From: Natribaculum breve
Lineage (GTDB): Archaea; Halobacteriota; Halobacteria; Halobacteriales; Natrialbaceae
NCBI RefSeq assembly: GCF_023008585.1
Contig: NZ_CP095390.1
Location: 2,418,001 to 2,482,000 of the forward strand
Direction: 5' to 3'
Length of the DNA stretch: 64,000 nt
Part shown: positions 43,905 to 53,646 of the stretch, one piece after another
Layout of the letters: every line of letters starts with the position of its first letter
Numbering within the stretch: position 1 is the first letter of the stretch
Position numbers and translations under genes: made by a program
Notes under the pieces: model-generated
The model's database searches: none
Told to the model about the DNA's origin: nothing
The model's input: the letters and a program-made list of their open reading frames with translations, nothing else

Positions 43905-44870
43905 GTGACGTTTCCGGAGATGCTTACGGGTCTCGCGATTATCGGCCTCGCGTTCGGTCTCGATCTGGCTGTCGGCGAACCGCCCGACGCCGTCCACCCC
44001 GTCGCCTGGTTCGGTCGCGTCGTCGCCCTCGTCGACCGGGAGTGGACGGAAAGCGAGCGCGGCCAGCGGCTGGTCGGCGTCGCGGTCGCCGTCTGTCTCC
44101 CGCTGGCCGCCGCGGGAGTCGTCGGCGGTCTCGTTCTCGTCGCGTCGGCGGCCGATCCGCTGGCCGGCGCGGTCGCGGCCGCCCTCGTCCTCTTTCTGAC
44201 GACCAGCCTGCGGATGCTCCTCGAGCTCACCCGGACGGTCGTCGAGGGGAGCGCGTCGGACCTCGAGGAGACCCGCGGCGTCGTCCGCGGCCTCGTCGGC
44301 CGGGACGCGACGGCGCTCTCGCCGGCGTTGCTTCGAAGCGCCGCCGTCGAGAGCGCGGGTGAGAACCTCGCGGACGGACTGGTCGCGAGCGTGCTCCCCT
44401 TCGCCGTGCTCGCGCCGGTTTCGCTTCCGGCTGCGGCCGCCGCCGCGGCGTGGGTGAAAGGCGTCAACACGCTCGACTCGATGCTCGGCTACCGATCGAA
44501 GCCGATCGGCACCGCGAGCGCCAGACTCGACGACGCCGTCATGTGGCTCCCCGCTCGCGTCGCCGCACTCGCCATCGCCGTCGCCGCCGTCGATCCGGGC
44601 GCGATCCGACGCGCGCGGCGGTGGGCGCGCGTCCCTGCCTCGCCGAACTCCGGATGGCCGATGGCGACGCTCGCCTGCGCGCTCGAGGTGCGCCTCGAGA
44701 AGCCCGACGCCTACGTGCTGTGTGCAGACGGGGCGCTCCCGACGGTCGACGACGGCGAGCGAGCCGTCCGACTGGTCGGGGCGGCGGGCGCGGTCGTCGT
44801 CGTCTTCGCCGCCGTCCTCGCGGTCGTCTCGCCTGCGGTCGCGACGGGGCTGACGGGGGTGGGGCCGTGA
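43905..44870 (+). CDS. cbiB: Adenosylcobinamide-phosphate synthase
   Basis: A 321-residue membrane protein starting at GTG 43905. CbiB/CobD signature segments are F-G-L-D-L-A-V-G-E-P-P-D-A-V-H-P-V-A-W-F and N-T-L-D-S-M-L-G-Y-R, and there are several TM helices. It attaches aminopropanol phosphate to adenosylcobyric acid. It opens the tightly packed cobamide operon; its stop overlaps the start of cobS by four bases (GTGA). Confidence 0.95.
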   Translation: MTFPEMLTGLAIIGLAFGLDLAVGEPPDAVHPVAWFGRVVALVDREWTESERGQRLVGVAVAVCLPLAAAGVVGGLVLVASAADPLAGAVAAALVLFLTTSLRMLLELTRTVVEGSASDLEETRGVVRGLVGRDATALSPALLRSAAVESAGENLADGLVASVLPFAVLAPVSLPAAAAAAAWVKGVNTLDSMLGYRSKPIGTASARLDDAVMWLPARVAALAIAVAAVDPGAIRRARRWARVPASPNSGWPMATLACALEVRLEKPDAYVLCADGALPTVDDGERAVRLVGAAGAVVVVFAAVLAVVSPAVATGLTGVGP

Positions 44871-45625
44871 CGCAGTCGCTGCGCGCGCTCCGGGGTGCCG
44901 TCGCCTTCCTCACGCGGTTGCCGGTCGGCAGCCGCGGGGGCGACTGGGAGGCGTTCCGCGAGACGCCGGCGGTCTTCCCCGTCGTCGGGTTCGTCGTCGG
45001 CGTCCTCGCGGCGCTGCCCTTGCTCGCGGGGTCGGCGCTGCCAGCGCCCACGGTCGCGCTCGCGTACCTGCTCGCGGTCTACCTCGTGACCGGCATCCAC
45101 CACCTCGACGGCGTCGCGGACCTCGGCGACGCGCTCGTCGTCCACGGCGACGCCGACCGGCGACGCGAGGTCCTGAAGGACACGACGACCGGCGTCGGCG
45201 CGTTACTCGCGGTGAGCGTCACGGTCGCCGGCGTCGGACTCGGCGGTCTCTCGCTCGCCGGGGTGCCGGCGCTCGTCGCCGTCGGCGTCGCCGTCGCGGC
45301 GGAGGTCGGCGCGAAACTCGGCATGGCCGCACTCTCGTGTTTCGGCGCGGCCGCCCACGAGGGGATGGGCTCGAGTTTTACCGACAGCGTCGGACCGGCG
45401 GCGTTCGCCCTCCCGGCGGCGCTCGCCGTCCCCGCGGCCGCGCTCACCTGGCCCCACCCCGCCGCCGCGGTCGCCCTCTGTGGCGCGCTCGCAGGCGCGG
45501 GAGTTCCCTGGCTCTGGGCGCGCCGGCGACTCGAGGGCGTCACCGGCGACGTCTTCGGTGCGGCGAACGAACTCGGCCGGGTCGCCGGCCTGCACGCGGG
45601 GGTGATCGCGTGGACGCTCTCCTGA
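44867..45625 (+). CDS. cobS: Adenosylcobinamide-GDP ribazoletransferase (cobalamin synthase)
   Basis: A 252-residue polytopic membrane protein from the GTG at 44867. Family motifs are F-L-T-R-L-P-V, then [12 protein letters not shown] with the acidic metal-binding residues, followed by D-T-T-T-G-V-G. It joins adenosylcobinamide-GDP to alpha-ribazole. It overlaps cobY by 16 bases. Confidence 0.95.
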   Translation: MTQSLRALRGAVAFLTRLPVGSRGGDWEAFRETPAVFPVVGFVVGVLAALPLLAGSALPAPTVALAYLLAVYLVTGIHHLDGVADLGDALVVHGDADRRREVLKDTTTGVGALLAVSVTVAGVGLGGLSLAGVPALVAVGVAVAAEVGAKLGMAALSCFGAAAHEGMGSSFTDSVGPAAFALPAALAVPAAALTWPHPAAAVALCGALAGAGVPWLWARRRLEGVTGDVFGAANELGRVAGLHAGVIAWTLS

Positions 45626-46176
45626 TGTGTGGCGGACGCGGCACGCGCCTCGAGAGCGACCGCGAGAAGCCGCTGTACCCCATCGACGGAGTGGCGATGG
45701 TCGACCGCGTCCTGCGGGCGCTCGCGGAGAGCGCCGTCGAGACGACGCACGCGGTCGTCTCGCCGAACGCACCCGAGACGCGCGATTACCTGGCGAGCGA
45801 CGACGGCCCGGCGCTGATCGACACGCCCGGCGAGGGCTACGTCAGCGACCTCGGCGTCGCCCTCGAGTCCGAGGCGGTGACGCCGCCGGTGCTCACCGTC
45901 GCGGCCGACCTCCCGTTGCTCGAGGCGGCGACGATCGATCGCGTGCTCGAGCGACACGACGACGGTTCGGCGACCGTGTGCGTTCCGGTCGCGCTGAAAC
46001 GACGCCTCGGGGCGAGCGTCGACGCGACGCTCGCTCCACACCTCGCACCGACGGGCGTGAACGTCGTCGGTGCATCGACCGAGAGACAGATGACGTACGT
46101 ACACTACGACCCACGACTGGCACTCAACGTGAATCGACTCGAAGACGCGCGGCTCGCGGAGGAACGATGCGAGTAG
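45610..46176 (+). CDS. cobY: GTP:adenosylcobinamide-phosphate guanylyltransferase (archaeal)
   Basis: A 188-residue protein from the GTG at 45610 inside the end of cobS. The N-terminal nucleotidyltransferase motif is M-C-G-G-R-G-T-R-L, followed by the K-P-L loop. The metal-binding segment is V-A-A-D-L-P-L-L. CobY is the archaeal replacement for bacterial CobU and activates the cobinamide with GTP. It overlaps cobT by 10 bases. Confidence 0.93.
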   Translation: MDALLMCGGRGTRLESDREKPLYPIDGVAMVDRVLRALAESAVETTHAVVSPNAPETRDYLASDDGPALIDTPGEGYVSDLGVALESEAVTPPVLTVAADLPLLEAATIDRVLERHDDGSATVCVPVALKRRLGASVDATLAPHLAPTGVNVVGASTERQMTYVHYDPRLALNVNRLEDARLAEERCE

Positions 46177-47192
46177 TGCTGGCGACGGGGACGACGGAGA
46201 CGGCGCTGATCGACGGCATCAGTGCGGCGGGCGCGGCCCCCGAACTGATGGCGCACACGCCGTCGGCGGACGCCGAGATCGTCGTCTACGGCGAGCCGAC
46301 CGCCACGCCCGTGACGCCCGTCAGTCCGACGGGCTGTCCGACGCCCGCAGCGATCACCCGGGCGGTGCGCGAGGTGGTCGGCTTCGACGTGGCGATCCTC
46401 GACGCCGGCCTCGCGAAACCGACGGCCGCCCCGACGGTCGACCTCGGGGCGAGTCCCGGCGAGGACGTCCGCGAACCGACGGCGGTGCCGGACGCGGCGG
46501 CGATCTTCGATCGCGCGTACGACTACGGCGCGAGCCTCCCCGACGATGAGGTGCTGATCGGCGAGACGATCCCGGGCGGCACGACGACGGCCCTCGGCGT
46601 CCTCACCGCCCTCGGCGAACCGCTCGGCGTCTCCTCGTCGCTCCCCGAGAACCCGCTCGAGCGAAAACGGGCGGTCGTCGACGAGGCGCTGGCGGCCAGC
46701 GACCTCGCATCGGGCGACTGCGCCGGCGACCCGTTCGCGGCCGTCGCGAGCGTGGGCGACCCCGTCCAGGCCGCCGTGGCCGGCGTCGCCGCGGGTGCGC
46801 TCGAGTACGGCGCGTCGGTGACGCTGGCCGGCGGCACGCAACTGGTCGCGGTGTCGGCGCTGCTCCGGCACGCCGACGTCGACGGGCCGCTGACGCTCGC
46901 GACCACCTCGTTCGTCGCCGACGATCCGGGTGTCGACCTCGAGACCGCAGCAGAGCGGTTCGACCTCGAGGTCGTCGCCACCGACCCCGGCTTCGAGCAG
47001 GGCGAGCACGTGGCGATGGAACGCTACTGTGCCGGCGAGGCCAAAGAAGGCGTCGCGATGGGCGGGACGCTCTCGCTCGTTCCCGACGGAAAGCTGGGCG
47101 CGGTTCGGGATCGACTCGAGGTGGTCTGCGATCGCCTCGGCATAGACGCCGACGGCGGCCAGACGGGCGCGGACGGAGACGATGGAGCCTGA
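46167..47192 (+). CDS. cobT: Archaeal CobT-like nicotinate-nucleotide phosphoribosyltransferase
   Basis: A 341-residue protein from the ATG at 46167. It resembles the archaeal CobT family (TIGR00303-type): [13 protein letters not shown], then [15 protein letters not shown] and [15 protein letters not shown]. It would activate the lower-ligand base by making alpha-ribazole phosphate. Its position between cobY and cobD supports the nucleotide-loop role. It overlaps cobD by 11 bases. Confidence 0.88.
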   Translation: MRVVLATGTTETALIDGISAAGAAPELMAHTPSADAEIVVYGEPTATPVTPVSPTGCPTPAAITRAVREVVGFDVAILDAGLAKPTAAPTVDLGASPGEDVREPTAVPDAAAIFDRAYDYGASLPDDEVLIGETIPGGTTTALGVLTALGEPLGVSSSLPENPLERKRAVVDEALAASDLASGDCAGDPFAAVASVGDPVQAAVAGVAAGALEYGASVTLAGGTQLVAVSALLRHADVDGPLTLATTSFVADDPGVDLETAAERFDLEVVATDPGFEQGEHVAMERYCAGEAKEGVAMGGTLSLVPDGKLGAVRDRLEVVCDRLGIDADGGQTGADGDDGA

Positions 47193-48192
47193 CGCGATAC
47201 GGTCGGGCGAGCGGGTCCCCCACGGCGGCGAGACGGACCCGGAAGTGCTCGACTTCAGCGCCAATATCAACCCGCGCTATCCCGACGGAGTCGCCGAGAT
47301 CTACGGTATGGCGCTCGGGGAGTCGCGACGGTACCCCGACGACGACTACCCCGCCTACCGCGAGGCCGCAGCCGAATACGTCGACTGCGATCCGGCGGAC
47401 GTGATCCCCACGCCCGGCGGCCTCGCCGCGATCCGGCTGACCCTCGAGACGGTCCTCGAGGCCGGCGACGAGGTCCTGGTGCCGTACCCCAGTTTCGGCG
47501 AGTACGCCCGCGAGGTTCGCCTGCAGGGTGGCTCGCAGTTTTTCGTCCGTCACGACGAACTGCTCGACACCGATCCCGGCCGGTACGACCTTGCGATCGT
47601 CTGCACGCCGAACAACCCGACGGGCGAGGCGGCGGACCCGAACGCGCTCGCGGCGTTCGCCGACCGCTGCGTCGAGGGCGGAACGACGCTGCTGGTCGAC
47701 GAGGCGTTTCTCGGGTTCACCGACCTGCCGTCGATGGCCGGCCGCGAGGGCGTCGTCGTCGCGCGCTCGCTGACGAAACTGTTCGGCCTCCCGGGGTTAC
47801 GAGCCGGCTTCGCCGTCGCGACCGGCGACCTGCGGGACGCACTGAAGACGGCGCGTCCCGCCTGGAGCCTCGGAACGCCGGCCGCCGCGGTCGGCGCACA
47901 CTGCATGCGCGCCCGCGAGTTCGTCCGCGAGACGCGCGAGCGGGTCGACCGGGAGCGCGACCGGATGTGCGCGCAACTCGAGTCGCAATTCCGCGCGTAC
48001 CCGTCCGACGCGCCGTACCTCCTGCTCGCGGTCGGCGACCGCGACGTCGACGACCTGCTCGCACACGCCCGCGGGGCGGGAATCGCGCTCCGGGACGCGC
48101 GGACGTTCCGCGGTCTGGACTCGCACGTCCGCGTCGCCGTGAAAGACCGCGAGGCGAACGACCGACTGCTCGAGGTGCTGTGCAGTGTGTGA
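47182..48192 (+). CDS. cobD: Threonine-phosphate decarboxylase, PLP-dependent
   Basis: A 336-residue aminotransferase-fold protein from the ATG at 47182. The motif F-S-A-N-I-N-P-R-Y opens it. T-P-N-N-P-T-G-E and the L-L-V-D-E-A-F segment bind the cofactor, and the PLP lysine is in [11 protein letters not shown]. CobD makes the aminopropanol phosphate used by CbiB. A histidinol-phosphate aminotransferase is the alternative by sequence, but the operon favours CobD. It overlaps cbiZ by eight bases. Confidence 0.92.
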   Translation: MEPDAIRSGERVPHGGETDPEVLDFSANINPRYPDGVAEIYGMALGESRRYPDDDYPAYREAAAEYVDCDPADVIPTPGGLAAIRLTLETVLEAGDEVLVPYPSFGEYAREVRLQGGSQFFVRHDELLDTDPGRYDLAIVCTPNNPTGEAADPNALAAFADRCVEGGTTLLVDEAFLGFTDLPSMAGREGVVVARSLTKLFGLPGLRAGFAVATGDLRDALKTARPAWSLGTPAAAVGAHCMRAREFVRETRERVDRERDRMCAQLESQFRAYPSDAPYLLLAVGDRDVDDLLAHARGAGIALRDARTFRGLDSHVRVAVKDREANDRLLEVLCSV

Positions 48193-48937
48193 GATCGACT
48201 ACGAGGCGACGCGCGTCGACGGCGTCCTCCGGGTCCGACGGCCGGGAACGGAGTGGCTCTCGACCGGCTGGAACGGCGGTCGTCGGGTAAGCGAGTGCGT
48301 CTACAACGTCTCCGTGCCCGAGGGGTGGAGCGACGACGAGATCGGCGAGTACGTGTCCGACCGCCTCGAGCGGGCGGGATTCGACGCCGACGGGCCGGTC
48401 TTGTTGACCGGCGTCGACCTCGAGCACGCCCGCGGGGCGCGCCGTGGTCCCGTCACGGCCTACGCGACGGCCGGCGTCTCGAATCCAGCAGGGCTGCCGA
48501 TGGACCCGCCGGGCGGCGAGTTACCGAACTGGGATCGAACGGATGGCGAGCCGGTCGGCACGGTGAACCTGATCGTCGGCACGACGCGGGCGCTCGGTGA
48601 CGGCGCGCTCGCGAACCTGCTGACCGTCGCGGCGGAGGCGAAGGCGACGACCCTGCTGGCAGAAACCGGCTTTCCGGGGACCACGACTGACGCGGTCGTC
48701 GCCGGTCACGACCCCGACGGCCCGCTCGAGGAGTTCTCCGGGAGTGCGACGCCCGTCGGGGCGGCGACGCGAGCCTGCGTGCGCGAGGCGCTCCGGGCCG
48801 CACTCGCCTCGCGCTACGCAGAGACCGGGACGGCGGTTCCCGACTCCGTCTCGGCGGCGACCTACGGCGTCTCGACGGACGTCCGCGCCGAGGTGTTCTG
48901 CCCGGAACGCGAGCGCGAAGGCAGGGTCGAACGCTGA
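48185..48937 (+). CDS. cbiZ: Adenosylcobinamide amidohydrolase
   Basis: A 250-residue protein from the GTG at 48185. CbiZ features are S-T-G-W-N-G-G, then Y-N-V-S-V-P-E-G-W, V-L-L-T-G-V-D, A-T-A-G-V-S-N-P-A and G-T-V-N-L-I-V-G-T-T. It cuts the aminopropanol side chain from imported incomplete or unsuitable cobamides so that they can be rebuilt. Its presence indicates salvage. It is the last gene of the operon. Confidence 0.92.
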   Translation: MCEIDYEATRVDGVLRVRRPGTEWLSTGWNGGRRVSECVYNVSVPEGWSDDEIGEYVSDRLERAGFDADGPVLLTGVDLEHARGARRGPVTAYATAGVSNPAGLPMDPPGGELPNWDRTDGEPVGTVNLIVGTTRALGDGALANLLTVAAEAKATTLLAETGFPGTTTDAVVAGHDPDGPLEEFSGSATPVGAATRACVREALRAALASRYAETGTAVPDSVSAATYGVSTDVRAEVFCPEREREGRVER

Positions 48938-48951
48938 TCGGTGCCGGACGC

Positions 48952-50769
48952 CTACAGGCGAGTTACCGTCAGCGAACTCTCGCGGTCGAACTCGTGGAAC
49001 AATTTCTGCCGGGCCGGCCGGACGTCCTCGTCGGTCGCCAGCCACGGGTCCGTCGTTCCGGGGTGGGGATCGAACCGGGGAACGTTACTGCTCGCGACCT
49101 CGAGTCTGAGCCGATCGCCGGCGGGAACGCGGTGGTGGACGTTCCACATGTCGACGCGGACGAACATTGGCCCGTCGGGAACTTCGACCTCGCGGTCGCG
49201 GCCGTGTCGATATCGTGCCCGTCGAATCCCTTCACAGAGGTTGTACGCCTGGCCGTCGGCCGTCACGTGGACGAGTTTCGCCGTGAAGTCGGTGTCCGGT
49301 GCGTCCGTGGCGACCGTCAGGTCGGCGCGCACCGGGCCGGCGAGGTCGACCGGGTCGGAAAACGGCGGCGTGGTGTAGGTGCACACGTCCTCGCGCCGTT
49401 CGACCTCGCGCTGGTCGTAGACGCCGGGTTCGACGTCGCCACAGCAGAGCGGGCCGCCGCGGGTCGGCACCGGATCGGTCGGATCGTGCGTCCAGGCGTC
49501 CGCCGGTTCGAACTTCGACGGCGGCGTCCGCTCGAGTCGGCCGTCCGAGAGGTCGGTCGCGGCCGCCCCGTCGCTTCGCAGGAACCAGCGTTCCGGTCGG
49601 GCAGCCGTCGGCGGCCAGTCGTCGTGTCTCGTCCACTCGCCGTCGCCCCCGTCGTCGTCGACCGTCGTGCGGAGCGTCTCGACCAGCCGTCCGTCTCCCG
49701 CGAACGGGTCGCGTGGCTCGCCGCGGACGTACGTGTCGAAAAACGCCATGTGGAGGTCCCAGACGCCGTACGCGTCGGCGCTCGCCTCTTCGCCGAAGTC
49801 GAGGTCGCCAATCTCGCTTGCGGTGTTCTGGTGTGCCCACGGTCCGATCACGAGGTGCTGGGGCGCGGGCGAGCGGTCGCGCAACCCGGCGTAGTTGGCG
49901 ACGGTTCCGCGCTGGCAGAGTTCGTACCAGCCGGTGACGTGGAGTCCGGGGACGTCGATCCGGTCGTACTCGGGTTCCGGGTCGAACGAGCGCCAGAACC
50001 CGTCGTACGTCGGTCGCGTGGTCCAGGCGTCCCAGTGGGGGACGAGATCACCCGGCGTCAGGTCGGCCGGCAGGTCGACCGCCTCGAGGACGCGTTCCGG
50101 GAGGTCGACCAGCGGCCGCGACCCGGTCGTCGCCTCGAGTCGGTCGAGGGCGTCCTCGAGGGCGTCGTGTGCGGCCGCGGCGGTCTCGTCGTCGAGACGG
50201 CCGGCCTCGTGGAGTCGGTCGACCGTGTGGCCGGCGACGGACTGTCCGAGCGACCAGGTGACGTAGGTCATCGCGCTCATCGCGCCGTCCTGGAAGAAGT
50301 CGGCCTGGTGGAGGTCGCTCGGGGAGAACATCGGGGCGATGGCGGCCAGGCCGTCGGGACGCTCGGCGGCGGCGAACAGCTGGACCTGTCCGGGGGACGA
50401 GCCGCCGTACATCCCGACGCGGCCGTTCGACCACGGGCGGTCGGCAAGCCACTCGACGGTCGCAGCGCCGTCGCTCGCCTCGTGGACCCAGGGCAGGAAC
50501 TCGCCGTCGCTGTCGCCCCGGCCGCGGGTGTCCTCGTACGCGACCGCGTAGCCCGCGTCGAGCGCGCGTGCGGCGACGCCCAGCCCCTCGGGGTCGTCGG
50601 GCCGGCCGTACGGCGTCCGCTGGAGGAGCGTCGGCAGGTCGCTTCGCCCTTCCGGGCGGAACACGCGCATCGCGAGGTCCGTCCCGTCCGCTGCTTCGTG
50701 GGTGTAGTCGTCGGTGCGATACGGCTCGATCGGGGGTTCGGAGTCTGTCGACTCCTCGTCGTCACTCAT
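48952..50769 (-). CDS. CocE/NonD-family alpha/beta hydrolase
   Basis: A 605-residue X-Pro dipeptidyl-peptidase-like hydrolase. The nucleophile motif is M-Y-G-G-S-S-P-G, where most relatives have G-G-S-Y-x-G. The charge relay includes a later Asp and the His in V-I-G-P-W-A-H-Q-N. The C-terminal 230 residues form the jelly-roll domain typical of the family (F-S-D-P-V-D-L-A-G-P, then H-H-R-V-P-A-G-D-R-L). No signal peptide is visible, so it is cytosolic. Peptidase or esterase activity cannot be separated by sequence. Confidence 0.88.
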   Translation of the reverse strand: MSDDEESTDSEPPIEPYRTDDYTHEAADGTDLAMRVFRPEGRSDLPTLLQRTPYGRPDDPEGLGVAARALDAGYAVAYEDTRGRGDSDGEFLPWVHEASDGAATVEWLADRPWSNGRVGMYGGSSPGQVQLFAAAERPDGLAAIAPMFSPSDLHQADFFQDGAMSAMTYVTWSLGQSVAGHTVDRLHEAGRLDDETAAAAHDALEDALDRLEATTGSRPLVDLPERVLEAVDLPADLTPGDLVPHWDAWTTRPTYDGFWRSFDPEPEYDRIDVPGLHVTGWYELCQRGTVANYAGLRDRSPAPQHLVIGPWAHQNTASEIGDLDFGEEASADAYGVWDLHMAFFDTYVRGEPRDPFAGDGRLVETLRTTVDDDGGDGEWTRHDDWPPTAARPERWFLRSDGAAATDLSDGRLERTPPSKFEPADAWTHDPTDPVPTRGGPLCCGDVEPGVYDQREVERREDVCTYTTPPFSDPVDLAGPVRADLTVATDAPDTDFTAKLVHVTADGQAYNLCEGIRRARYRHGRDREVEVPDGPMFVRVDMWNVHHRVPAGDRLRLEVASSNVPRFDPHPGTTDPWLATDEDVRPARQKLFHEFDRESSLTVTRL

Positions 50770-50811
50770 GGTAACTCGAGAGATCGGTTCGGTGTTCGAT
50801 GCGGCTGGCAG

Positions 50812-50897
50812 TCATACGGTCTGCTGTCCCGATTTGCCGCCGCGACCGCCCGATGGGACGCGGTCGCTGCAGGACGGACGGACAGCGGTCCGTCTCA
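50812..50897 (-). repeat. Palindromic intergenic repeat, family B, copy 4
   Basis: An 86-bp copy just upstream of the CocE-family gene, inverted. On the minus strand it starts TGAGACGGACCGCTGTCC and ends GACAGCAGACCGTATGA. The inner arms are CAGCGACCGC and GCGGTCGCGG. Its plus-strand start T-C-A-T-A-C-G-G-T-C-T-G-C-T-G-T-C-C-C is almost identical to copy 3. Confidence 0.7.
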
Positions 50898-51041
50898 GAC
50901 GGGCGTCCGTCCGGGCGGACAGAACGGCAGAAACGAAGCGGGTCATCGATCGACTCGGTTGCGTACGCTACCGAGACCCGACGCATAACGACTTCGATAC
51001 GTCGACGGGCGAATCGCGCTCGAGCGATCGTCGACCGCGGC

Positions 51042-51062
51042 CGATAGTATATAATTCGCGCC
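51042..51062 (+). promoter_or_regulatory. TATA box of the 142-residue hypothetical gene
   Basis: A strong T-A-T-A-T-A-A at about 51047-51053 lies about 30 bases before the ATG at 51080, the spacing expected for a leaderless or very short-leader transcript. The rest of the 310-bp gap before it holds the family B repeat and otherwise unstructured sequence. Confidence 0.55.
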
Positions 51063-51079
51063 GATCCAAACCGGACCCG

Positions 51080-51508
51080 ATGGCTGGAGACGCCGACCCG
51101 TCTACGATCCGTTCGCTCGCCGTCTCGAGTGCGGACGTCGTGAACGCATTCGTCTACGGACGAGAGAATCCCGGCACCGCCGTCCTCCGTGCGACGCCGC
51201 CGTTTCACGGGCGAATGCGCGCTCGCATCCACGTCTACCAGGTCGACGATACGAGGCTAACGGGCGCGATTCACGTCCACCCCGCCGACCTCCTCGAGAG
51301 CGAGGTCGTCGACGAGTACCCCGCGCTCGAGGGCGTCGAGGACGACCTCGCGGCCGGCGACGGCGAAGTCGACCCCGAACGGGTCCGCGAGGAACACGCG
51401 AGGGCACTCGAGGAGTGGCAAAAGCGAGCGCGAGAACGGATCGTCGACGACGTCGTCCTCGAGGTCGACGGGGCGGAGGTCCACGTCGACGTCAAGACGC
51501 TCGGGTAG
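51080..51508 (+). CDS. Haloarchaeal conserved hypothetical protein
   Basis: A 142-residue acidic soluble protein. It has V-N-A-F-V-Y-G-R-E-N-P-G-T-A-V-L-R-A-T-P-P-F-H-G-R-M-R-A-R near the start. A long charged helix follows (E-R-V-R-E-E-H-A-R-A-L-E-E-W-Q-K-R), and the protein ends with a V-H-V-D-V-K strand. Codon use fits the neighbours. I do not recognise a function. Confidence 0.7.
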   Translation: MAGDADPSTIRSLAVSSADVVNAFVYGRENPGTAVLRATPPFHGRMRARIHVYQVDDTRLTGAIHVHPADLLESEVVDEYPALEGVEDDLAAGDGEVDPERVREEHARALEEWQKRARERIVDDVVLEVDGAEVHVDVKTLG

Positions 51509-51669
51509 GCGGGGGGTCGTCGTCTCATAATGATGGCTGTGACTGGTTGCCGACGCAACCGCGAGACGGTTCGCGGTTGCATCGGTAACGACGCACAGCG
51601 ATCGTTATCACACGTTCACTTTCACCGCGGACGGGTCGACTTGACGTACTGTCAGTCGAATCGATAGCT

Positions 51670-51861
51670 ATGCACGTCAGCGCGAAGCGAACCGAAGACG
51701 GGACCGACGAGACGCCGACGGTCGACCCACGACGGCGGCGCATCGACGTCACCGACGTGACGGCCGGACGCGTCCAGGAGTACGTCCGCGAGAACGTCGG
51801 TACGGAGCGCGTCTCACTCGAGCACCGCGGCGCGCGAACCTACCTCCTCGTCGAGAAGTGA
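51670..51861 (+). CDS. Small hypothetical protein (63 residues)
   Basis: A 63-residue protein with a regular charged pattern (P-R-R-R-R-I-D-V-T-D-V-T, R-V-Q-E-Y-V-R-E-N-V-G) and a final Y-L-L-V-E-K. The codon bias is haloarchaeal and the ATG is well placed between two genes. Function unknown; could be a small regulatory or toxin/antitoxin-like protein, but nothing in the sequence says so. Confidence 0.5.
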   Translation: MHVSAKRTEDGTDETPTVDPRRRRIDVTDVTAGRVQEYVRENVGTERVSLEHRGARTYLLVEK

Positions 51862-51883
51862 TACCGTCGATACGAGCCGTCGA

Positions 51884-52417
51884 TCACGCCGAGCGAACCC
51901 ACTCGAGCAGCGCCTCGGGGAGGTCGTCGCGCGTCTCGGGCGTGACCTCGAAGACCTCGACGTCGGCTCTCGATTTCACGTCGCCGAGAACGCCGCGCTC
52001 GGAGCGATATTTGATCGCCGCGAGCACCGGCACCGCCGACTCGAGTGCGCGATCGAGCGCGCGGACGAACCGCTCGCTCTCGAGTTCCATCGGTGCGATC
52101 TCGTCGATCACGACGCAGTCGGCGTCGTAGATAGCGGTTGATATCGCCCGTTCAGAGATGCGGTCGACGGCGCTCACGTCGACGCGGTACGTGCCGACGG
52201 CGGGTCCGTCGTCGAACGCGACGTGAGCCATGGTCTCGCGGTCGCCGCTCGCGAGGTCGACGATCTCGAACCCGACGCGCTCGCCGTCCTCGCGAATCTC
52301 GGGAGCGACGATGCCGCCGACGGCGTAGCCGCGATCGCGAAGCAGGGTGACGGTTCGCTCGAGCGCTGTCGTCTTCCCGCTTCTCGGCGGACCGGTGACG
52401 AGTGCGTTTCTGGGCAT
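51884..52417 (-). CDS. NTPase THEP1-like
   Basis: A 177-residue P-loop protein from the ATG at 52417. Walker A is G-P-P-R-S-G-K-T-T, Walker B is C-V-V-I-D-E-I-A-P-M-E-L, and R-I-S-E-R-A lies between them. The size matches the archaeal/eukaryal THEP1 nucleoside-triphosphatase family. The physiological role of the family is unclear. The last gene-end bases converge on the small hypothetical gene. Confidence 0.88.
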   Translation of the reverse strand: MPRNALVTGPPRSGKTTALERTVTLLRDRGYAVGGIVAPEIREDGERVGFEIVDLASGDRETMAHVAFDDGPAVGTYRVDVSAVDRISERAISTAIYDADCVVIDEIAPMELESERFVRALDRALESAVPVLAAIKYRSERGVLGDVKSRADVEVFEVTPETRDDLPEALLEWVRSA

Positions 52418-52503
52418 CGGTGGTTCGTGAGAAGGATGTGGGAGGTTGGGAGTGTGATCGAAAGCGGTGCAGCCCGGAGGTAGAAGCCGGGGACTCGAGC
52501 GGC

Positions 52504-53388
52504 CTACTCGCTGCCTTTCGCGATCGGGGCGCGGATGAGGTTGCCCCACTCGGTCCAGGAGCCGTCGTAGTTGTGGACGTCCTCGTAGTCGAGCAGTTCG
52601 CTCAGCGCGAACCAGGCGATGGCCGACCGTTCGCCGACGCGGCAGTAGGTGACGACCGACTCGTCGCCGTCGATGCCGGCCTCGCTGTAGAGGTCCTCGA
52701 GTTCCTCGGGCGGGAGGAACCGGCCGTCGTCACGCAGGTTCGTCGGGACGGGGACGTTCGACGCGCCGGGGATGTGGCCGCCGCGCTGGGCAGTTTCGTC
52801 GAGTTCCGGCGGGGCGATGAGTTCGCCGGAGAACTCCTCGGGCGAGCGGACGTCGACCATCGGGAGGCCGGCCTCGCGGGCCTTGTCGACGTCGTCCTTG
52901 TACGCGCGGATGCTCTCGAACGGGCCGCGGGCCTCGTAGTCCTGGGCCGGGAAGTCGGGTTCGTCCTCGGTCAGCGGGTAGTCGTTCTCGACCCAGTAGT
53001 CTTTCCCGCCGTCCAGGACGCGGGCGTCCTCGTGGCCGTAGTACTTGAACTCCCAGTAGGCGAAGACGGCGAACCAGTTGGGGATGTGGCCGTCGCCGTA
53101 GAAGACGACCGTCGAGTCCTCGTCGATGCCGATTTCCCCGACGAGTTCCTCGAAGTCGTCTCTCTTGAGGATGTCACGCTGGTCCTCGTCGGAGAGGTCC
53201 TCGTCCCAGTTGAGGCCGATCGCCCCCGGAATGTGCCCCTCGTCGTACAGGGAGGGGAAGTCGTTGTCCGGTGGGTTCGGACTCTCGATCTCTACGAGTC
53301 GGTACGACGGGTCGTCCGACTGGAACTCCTCTAGGTGGTCGTCGACCCAGTCGGCCGAGACGAGCACGTCGGTATCGTATTCGGACAT
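52504..53388 (-). CDS. Thiosulfate/3-mercaptopyruvate sulfurtransferase
   Basis: A 294-residue tandem rhodanese protein. The N-terminal domain (residues 1-125) is the inactive partner with G-A-I-G-L-N-W and Y-G-D-G-H-I. The C-terminal domain holds the active-site loop Y-C-R-V-G-E-R-S with the catalytic Cys. It transfers sulfane sulfur from thiosulfate or mercaptopyruvate to acceptors such as cyanide or thioredoxins. Divergent neighbour is the fumarylacetoacetate-hydrolase-like gene 258 bp away. Confidence 0.92.
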   Translation of the reverse strand: MSEYDTDVLVSADWVDDHLEEFQSDDPSYRLVEIESPNPPDNDFPSLYDEGHIPGAIGLNWDEDLSDEDQRDILKRDDFEELVGEIGIDEDSTVVFYGDGHIPNWFAVFAYWEFKYYGHEDARVLDGGKDYWVENDYPLTEDEPDFPAQDYEARGPFESIRAYKDDVDKAREAGLPMVDVRSPEEFSGELIAPPELDETAQRGGHIPGASNVPVPTNLRDDGRFLPPEELEDLYSEAGIDGDESVVTYCRVGERSAIAWFALSELLDYEDVHNYDGSWTEWGNLIRAPIAKGSE

Positions 53389-53646
53389 ACACGAGTCGCT
53401 TCCACGAGCAGGCCCAAAAGGCTAGCAGCGGGGGTAAATCTCCACCGTTTCTATGACGCCGCCGGCGGCGGTCAGGCGCGCCGAATCGCGACCCCGTTCG
53501 CTCGGCAGGGACCGAACGGACAGAACACGCTTCCGTGTCGACTCGAGACCGACCTCGAGTGCGTCGTCGACGGCGGCAACGTCTGCCCCGCTCGCGTCCG
53601 AGGATCGAACCGCCACCCCTAATCCGTCGCAACCGCGAGTGCGAGT

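Noticed and set aside
48994..50988. Open frame of 664 codons on the plus strand
   Set aside because: Antisense of the CocE-family hydrolase; no domain is recognisable and composition is Val/Arg/Gly-rich as expected for a shadow frame.
53422..53616. 64-codon minus-strand frame between the sulfurtransferase and FAH-like genes
   Set aside because: Only a GTG start, no family, and it occupies the divergent promoter region; not enough support.
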